Shown piece by piece: positions 14,682-17,884 of a DNA stretch of 17,884 bases. Position 1 is the first letter of the stretch. Each line of letters begins with the position of its first letter. The stretch comes from Kiritimatiellia bacterium (lineage in GTDB: Bacteria; Verrucomicrobiota; Kiritimatiellia; SLAD01). The stretch is taken from NCBI GenBank assembly GCA_007134175.1, contig SLLF01000373.1, forward strand, positions 1-17,884, written 5' to 3'. The notes below the pieces were generated by a model, which was not told the origin of the DNA, ran no database searches, and saw only the letters and a program-made list of their open reading frames with translations. The translations under genes and the position numbers were made by a program.

Positions 14682-16001
14682 ATGGCAAGCAACGGAAAGA
14701 GCATAACCTGTTGCGCCGCCGGTGATAGTTTTATCACCCGGCGGCTGGCGACCAATGACCCGCACGCCGACAAATTAGCGGCGTTGATGGCCAACGCAGA
14801 CGTTCGGTTCACGAATCTTGAAGTCGTGGTCAGGCGGCAGGAAGGGTTCCCGTCGGCACAAAGCGGAGGCACCTGGGCCACCACGGAACCGGAATCCCTG
14901 GAGGATCTGCGCGCCTACGGCTTCAATCTGCTCGCATGGGCCACCAATCATACGCTCGATTATTCCTACGGGGGACTGGCGGCCACCGGACACTACCTGG
15001 ATCGCGGGGGTTGGGTGCACGCGGGATCCGGACCGGACCTGCCCACGGCGCAGGCCCCCGGCTGGCTGGAAACGCCAGCGGGGCGCGTGGCGCTGCTGGC
15101 TGTTACTTCAAGCTTTCATGAATCATGGACCGCCGGCCAGCCCCGCCCCGATATCGGGGGGCGCCCAGGCGTTAATCCCCTGCGATCCCGGATCCGCTAC
15201 CGGGTCGGTCCGGAAACGATCGCGTGGTTGAAGCGAACCGCCGCTGAATGCGGCCTGAATGCGGAACAGGCCCTTAAGGTGCAGGAGGGATTTGCCCGGG
15301 AGGATCCGCCGGCACTCACGCGGTTCGGCAACCATCTGTTTCACCCGTTAGAGCCAGGCGGGGTGCCCGGCGCGGTGACGACGGCGGACCCGCGCGATCG
15401 CGATCGCATGATCCAGCAAATCAAGGCCGTCCGCAACAAGGCGGATTGCGTGCTGGTTAGCCTGCATGCCCATCAGATGAAAGACGGCGACAAGGAATGC
15501 CCCGCGGATTTCGTGGGTGAATTCGCACGCGCCTGTATTGATGCCGGGGCGGACGCCGTAATCGGCCATGGCCCCCACATCCTGCGGCCGATTGAAATCT
15601 ACCGACAGCGCCCGATCTTCTATAGTTTAGGCAATTTCATCTTCCAGAGCGACACGGTCCCCTATTTACCGGCGGACTATTATGAGGCCTACGGGTGTCC
15701 ACCGGACGCCACCGTTACCGAGGCGCTGGCGGCACGGACCGCCGGGGGTACGCGCGGCCTAGGGTGCGACCCCCGCGTCTGGCGATCCGTAGTGGCCTGC
15801 TGGACCATGCAGGACGGCCGCCTGACCCAGTTGCGGCTTCACCCCATCGATCTGGGCTTCCAACAAGCGACGGACCGGCACGGTTGGCCACACGCATGTA
15901 ATGATCCCGCCGCGTTGCAGGATATGATCCGCTTGTGCCGCCCGTTTGGCGTGAAATGGGAAATAAAAGAGGCAACCGCCCACTGGATAAACGAAGCATG
16001 A
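14682..16001 (+). CDS. CapA-family metallophosphatase-like protein
   Basis: A 439-residue protein of the CapA/PGA_cap family, named after poly-gamma-glutamate capsule synthesis and built on a calcineurin-like metal-binding fold. The metal-site motifs are in order: GDSF with Asp15, TNLE (44-47), ATNHTLD with Asn89-His90, SLHAH with His262 and His264, GHGPH with His296 and His299, and SLGNFIF at about 315-321. Known CapA proteins in capsule operons are membrane-anchored; this one has no signal peptide or membrane helix and there is no capBC, so it is more likely an intracellular hydrolase or phosphodiesterase-like enzyme of unknown substrate. The start has no real Shine-Dalgarno sequence and lies 46 bases after the HEAT gene's stop, the largest gap in this operon. 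Its TGA overlaps the next gene's ATG, tying it functionally to the M20 peptidase. Confidence 0.9.
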   Translation: MASNGKSITCCAAGDSFITRRLATNDPHADKLAALMANADVRFTNLEVVVRRQEGFPSAQSGGTWATTEPESLEDLRAYGFNLLAWATNHTLDYSYGGLAATGHYLDRGGWVHAGSGPDLPTAQAPGWLETPAGRVALLAVTSSFHESWTAGQPRPDIGGRPGVNPLRSRIRYRVGPETIAWLKRTAAECGLNAEQALKVQEGFAREDPPALTRFGNHLFHPLEPGGVPGAVTTADPRDRDRMIQQIKAVRNKADCVLVSLHAHQMKDGDKECPADFVGEFARACIDAGADAVIGHGPHILRPIEIYRQRPIFYSLGNFIFQSDTVPYLPADYYEAYGCPPDATVTEALAARTAGGTRGLGCDPRVWRSVVACWTMQDGRLTQLRLHPIDLGFQQATDRHGWPHACNDPAALQDMIRLCRPFGVKWEIKEATAHWINEA

Positions 16002-17113
16002 CGTGGCGCACTACTTTGTGGAACGGTCCGGCCCCCAGTGTCCCGGACGATCTATTGCCGCTGCTGGAGACGCTCACATCCATCGGTGCGCCGACGGGAG
16101 CAGAAGGACGGCGGGCCGACTTTATCCAACAGTGGCTGGCCGAGTCCGTCGGCCTCATAGCGGAACGGGACACCCTGCACAACTTGGTCTATGACCTGTC
16201 GGGCGGCCGGTCCGAACTCACCTTGCTGGATGCCCATACCGACACCGTCTTCCCCGATCAGGCGTTGACGGTAACCAAGGACGGGAATCGCTGGAGCGCA
16301 CCGGGCATATACGATAACACCCTCTGCTGCGTGCAACTGATGATGTGGCTACGGGCCGTGGCCCGCTGGCAGGGAACCCTGCCGTTTCTGGTTTCCTTCA
16401 CGGTCGGTGAGGAGGGGACAGGGGATTTGCGAGGCATTCGGGCCGTGGTCGAGCACTACGGCGAACGCCTGACCGAGGCCTGCATTTTCGATCTGGGCCT
16501 GGACAAGATTACGATGCAGGCCGTGGGCAGTGTGCGCTGGGTTATCCGGTTTCAAGCGGCCGGCGGACATAGCTGGGGCGCGTTCGGCCAACCCAGTGCC
16601 GTGCATGCCGCCGCAAAATGGGTCGCCGGCCTGGCCGACCGCTTTGCCTGGCGGCGTAATGAAAACAGTTATAACGCCGGGATCATACGGGGCGGTACCG
16701 GCGTCAATGCCATTGCCGAACAAGCGGAAGTCGTCCTCGATCTGCGCTCCATCGATCCTGAGGAGCTGGAGCGCCGGGCCCGGGCACTGGAAGCGGATTG
16801 GGTTGATTTTGCCAAACAGGAAGACGTGGCCGTTACCGCCGAGCAAATTGGTTTCCGGCCTGCCGGCCACGTGCCGCCGGATGCCCGGGTGGTTCGCTCG
16901 GTGCGAACCGCCATCGAACAGCTGGGCCGAACCTACCGGGCTGCGGCCGGCAGTAATAACGCCAATGCCGTGCTGGCCGCCGCTATTCCGGCCACCTGTA
17001 CAGGCCTGGGTGACGGTGGCGGGGTGCATACCCGTGAGGAATACCTGGACATCACCAGCGTGGAACCCGGCTGGCACAAGCTTTGCCTCGTTACCGCCGC
17101 GTGTCTGGACTAA
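15998..17113 (+). CDS. M20-family metallopeptidase/amidohydrolase
   Basis: A 371-residue di-zinc hydrolase of the M20 family, which contains aminopeptidases, carboxypeptidases, acetylornithine deacetylases and aminoacylases. The metal ligands appear in order: His80 in DAHTD (with Asp82 beside it), bridging Asp106 in GIYDN, catalytic and metal-binding Glu138-Glu139 in VGEEG, Asp165 in FDLGLD as the likely fourth ligand, and His344 in VHTREE. The lid/dimerisation domain shows GGHSW at 189-193. No signal peptide is visible. I chose the ATG at 15998 because it gives an ATGA overlap with the CapA gene, the same junction used repeatedly upstream; the open frame extends back to 15935 inside CapA but that extension is unlikely. 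The substrate is unknown; an amide or N-acyl bond in the compound acted on by the neighbouring sulfatase is a reasonable guess. Confidence 0.9.
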   Translation: MTWRTTLWNGPAPSVPDDLLPLLETLTSIGAPTGAEGRRADFIQQWLAESVGLIAERDTLHNLVYDLSGGRSELTLLDAHTDTVFPDQALTVTKDGNRWSAPGIYDNTLCCVQLMMWLRAVARWQGTLPFLVSFTVGEEGTGDLRGIRAVVEHYGERLTEACIFDLGLDKITMQAVGSVRWVIRFQAAGGHSWGAFGQPSAVHAAAKWVAGLADRFAWRRNENSYNAGIIRGGTGVNAIAEQAEVVLDLRSIDPEELERRARALEADWVDFAKQEDVAVTAEQIGFRPAGHVPPDARVVRSVRTAIEQLGRTYRAAAGSNNANAVLAAAIPATCTGLGDGGGVHTREEYLDITSVEPGWHKLCLVTAACLD

Positions 17114-17129
17114 GGAGAAATGATTTCAC

Positions 17130-17884
17130 ATGCCCACGCCTAAACCCAATATCTTATTCATCATGACCGATCAGCAGCGATTCGACACCATCGCTTCTCT
17201 CGGAAATACACGCATCTACACGCCCAATATGGATCGGCTGGTCCGGCGCGGCTTGACGTTTACCCAAGCCTACTCCACCTGCCCCGTCTGCATGGCGGCG
17301 CGCTACACCATCCGCACCGGCTGCGAACCGCCCCTGACCCGGATTTTTGAAAACCGACGCCTGCCGCCGGTCCCCGGACAAGCCGCTACCATGGAAGGGC
17401 GGTGCGGTCCCTATTTGGCACGTACGATGACAGGCTTGGGCTACCGGACCTTCGGTATTGGTAAATTTCATTCCGGCCCTTGGAATGAAGATCTCGGCTA
17501 TGAATACCAGACGCACAGCGAGGAAATGTACAAGTCCCCGGAACAGCGGGCCGGCGACGGGTTTGCCTCCTGGATCGCCACCGAGCAGCCTGCCTTCGCC
17601 CATATCGAGGCGTTGATGGGGGAACGTACCGAGATGTACTACATGCCGCAAGTTAGCCCGTTACCGGCTGAATTGACCGTCGAACACTGGGCCGCCGACC
17701 GCGCGGTCGAACAACTGGCCGTGACCGATGACCGCCCTTATTTCGGCTTTATCTCCTTCATCGGCCCGCTGCCGGCCGGGGCGGAGCCGCCGGCCCTATC
17801 AGCGCGATGGGAACCATCCATCACACCGGAAGCATACGAGGCCGGTATCGCCCGCATCAAGGACTGGATAGCACGCGGGGAAAC
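17130..17884 (+). CDS. Sulfatase with unusual CMAAR motif (3' end beyond window)
   Basis: The first 251 residues of a sulfatase; the frame is still open at the right edge. The N-terminus is classic: NILFIMTDQQRFDT, with Asp14-Gln15 as the metal-binding pair and no signal peptide. The active-site region CPVCMAAR ends in Cys54-Met-Ala-Ala-Arg58, so the consensus C-x-P-x-R has alanine in place of proline (C-x-A-x-R). The following RTG and the GKFH block (GIGKFHSG, about 111-118) are in place, so the protein does not look decayed. AGGAGA at 17113-17118, overlapping the M20 stop codon, serves as a Shine-Dalgarno sequence about 11 bases before the ATG at 17130; a nearer ATG at 17120 gives only seven codons. 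As the last gene seen in the operon it links the CapA/M20 pair to desulfation. The metal ligands of the C-terminal half cannot be checked here. Confidence 0.9.
   Translation, partial: MPTPKPNILFIMTDQQRFDTIASLGNTRIYTPNMDRLVRRGLTFTQAYSTCPVCMAARYTIRTGCEPPLTRIFENRRLPPVPGQAATMEGRCGPYLARTMTGLGYRTFGIGKFHSGPWNEDLGYEYQTHSEEMYKSPEQRAGDGFASWIATEQPAFAHIEALMGERTEMYYMPQVSPLPAELTVEHWAADRAVEQLAVTDDRPYFGFISFIGPLPAGAEPPALSARWEPSITPEAYEAGIARIKDWIARGE

Noticed and set aside
1..17884. tRNA, rRNA, CRISPR array, transposase, attachment site
   Set aside because: I looked on both strands and found no cloverleaf, regularly spaced repeats, transposase frame or terminal inverted repeats.

Overview
The window is about 17.9 kb of GC-rich bacterial DNA. 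It carries 13 protein-coding genes (the last is cut by the right edge), a 500-600 base non-coding leader at the left, and no recognisable tRNA, rRNA, CRISPR array or insertion sequence. Four things suggest a member of the PVC superphylum, with Kiritimatiellota, Verrucomicrobiota, Lentisphaerota or a related planctomycete as my best guess: two sulfatases in one neighbourhood, a 'FAD oxidoreductase + epimerase-like protein + DapA-like aldolase + Gfo/Idh oxidoreductase' set, weak or absent Shine-Dalgarno sequences at several starts, and a HEAT-repeat protein beside an ABC exporter. This placement is an inference from gene content, not from a marker gene.

Layout. (1) Bases 1-610 hold no convincing gene but contain a dyad, a group of overlapping inverted repeats that can pair in mutually exclusive ways, and two candidate promoters. 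(2) Bases 611-4006, plus strand: FAD-dependent oxidoreductase, an SDR/epimerase-fold protein whose catalytic YxxxK lysine is a cysteine, and a dihydrodipicolinate synthase/N-acetylneuraminate lyase-family aldolase. (3) Bases 3996-6694, minus strand: a Gfo/Idh/MocA oxidoreductase translationally coupled (ATGA) to a sulfatase, which runs convergently into the aldolase gene with an 11-base overlap. (4) Bases 6827-17884, plus strand: a long operon of eight genes reading away from a compact divergent promoter region. Its first part is a membrane system: a small two-TM protein, a large membrane protein with a GATase-like domain, an ABC ATPase, a double-length fused ABC-2 permease and a HEAT-repeat protein. 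Its second part is enzymatic: a CapA-type metallophosphatase, an M20 metallopeptidase and a second sulfatase with an unusual CMAAR maturation motif.

How they may work together. The enzymes of blocks 2-4 have no visible signal peptides, so they look like an intracellular catabolic set for a sulfated, oxidised and perhaps amide-linked small molecule or glycan fragment: desulfation, amide or acyl hydrolysis, oxidation/epimerisation, then aldol cleavage. The ABC/HEAT block resembles in outline the Gld-like and NosDFY-like ABC-2 assemblies and is the best candidate for an undescribed system. No substrate can be read from the sequence.
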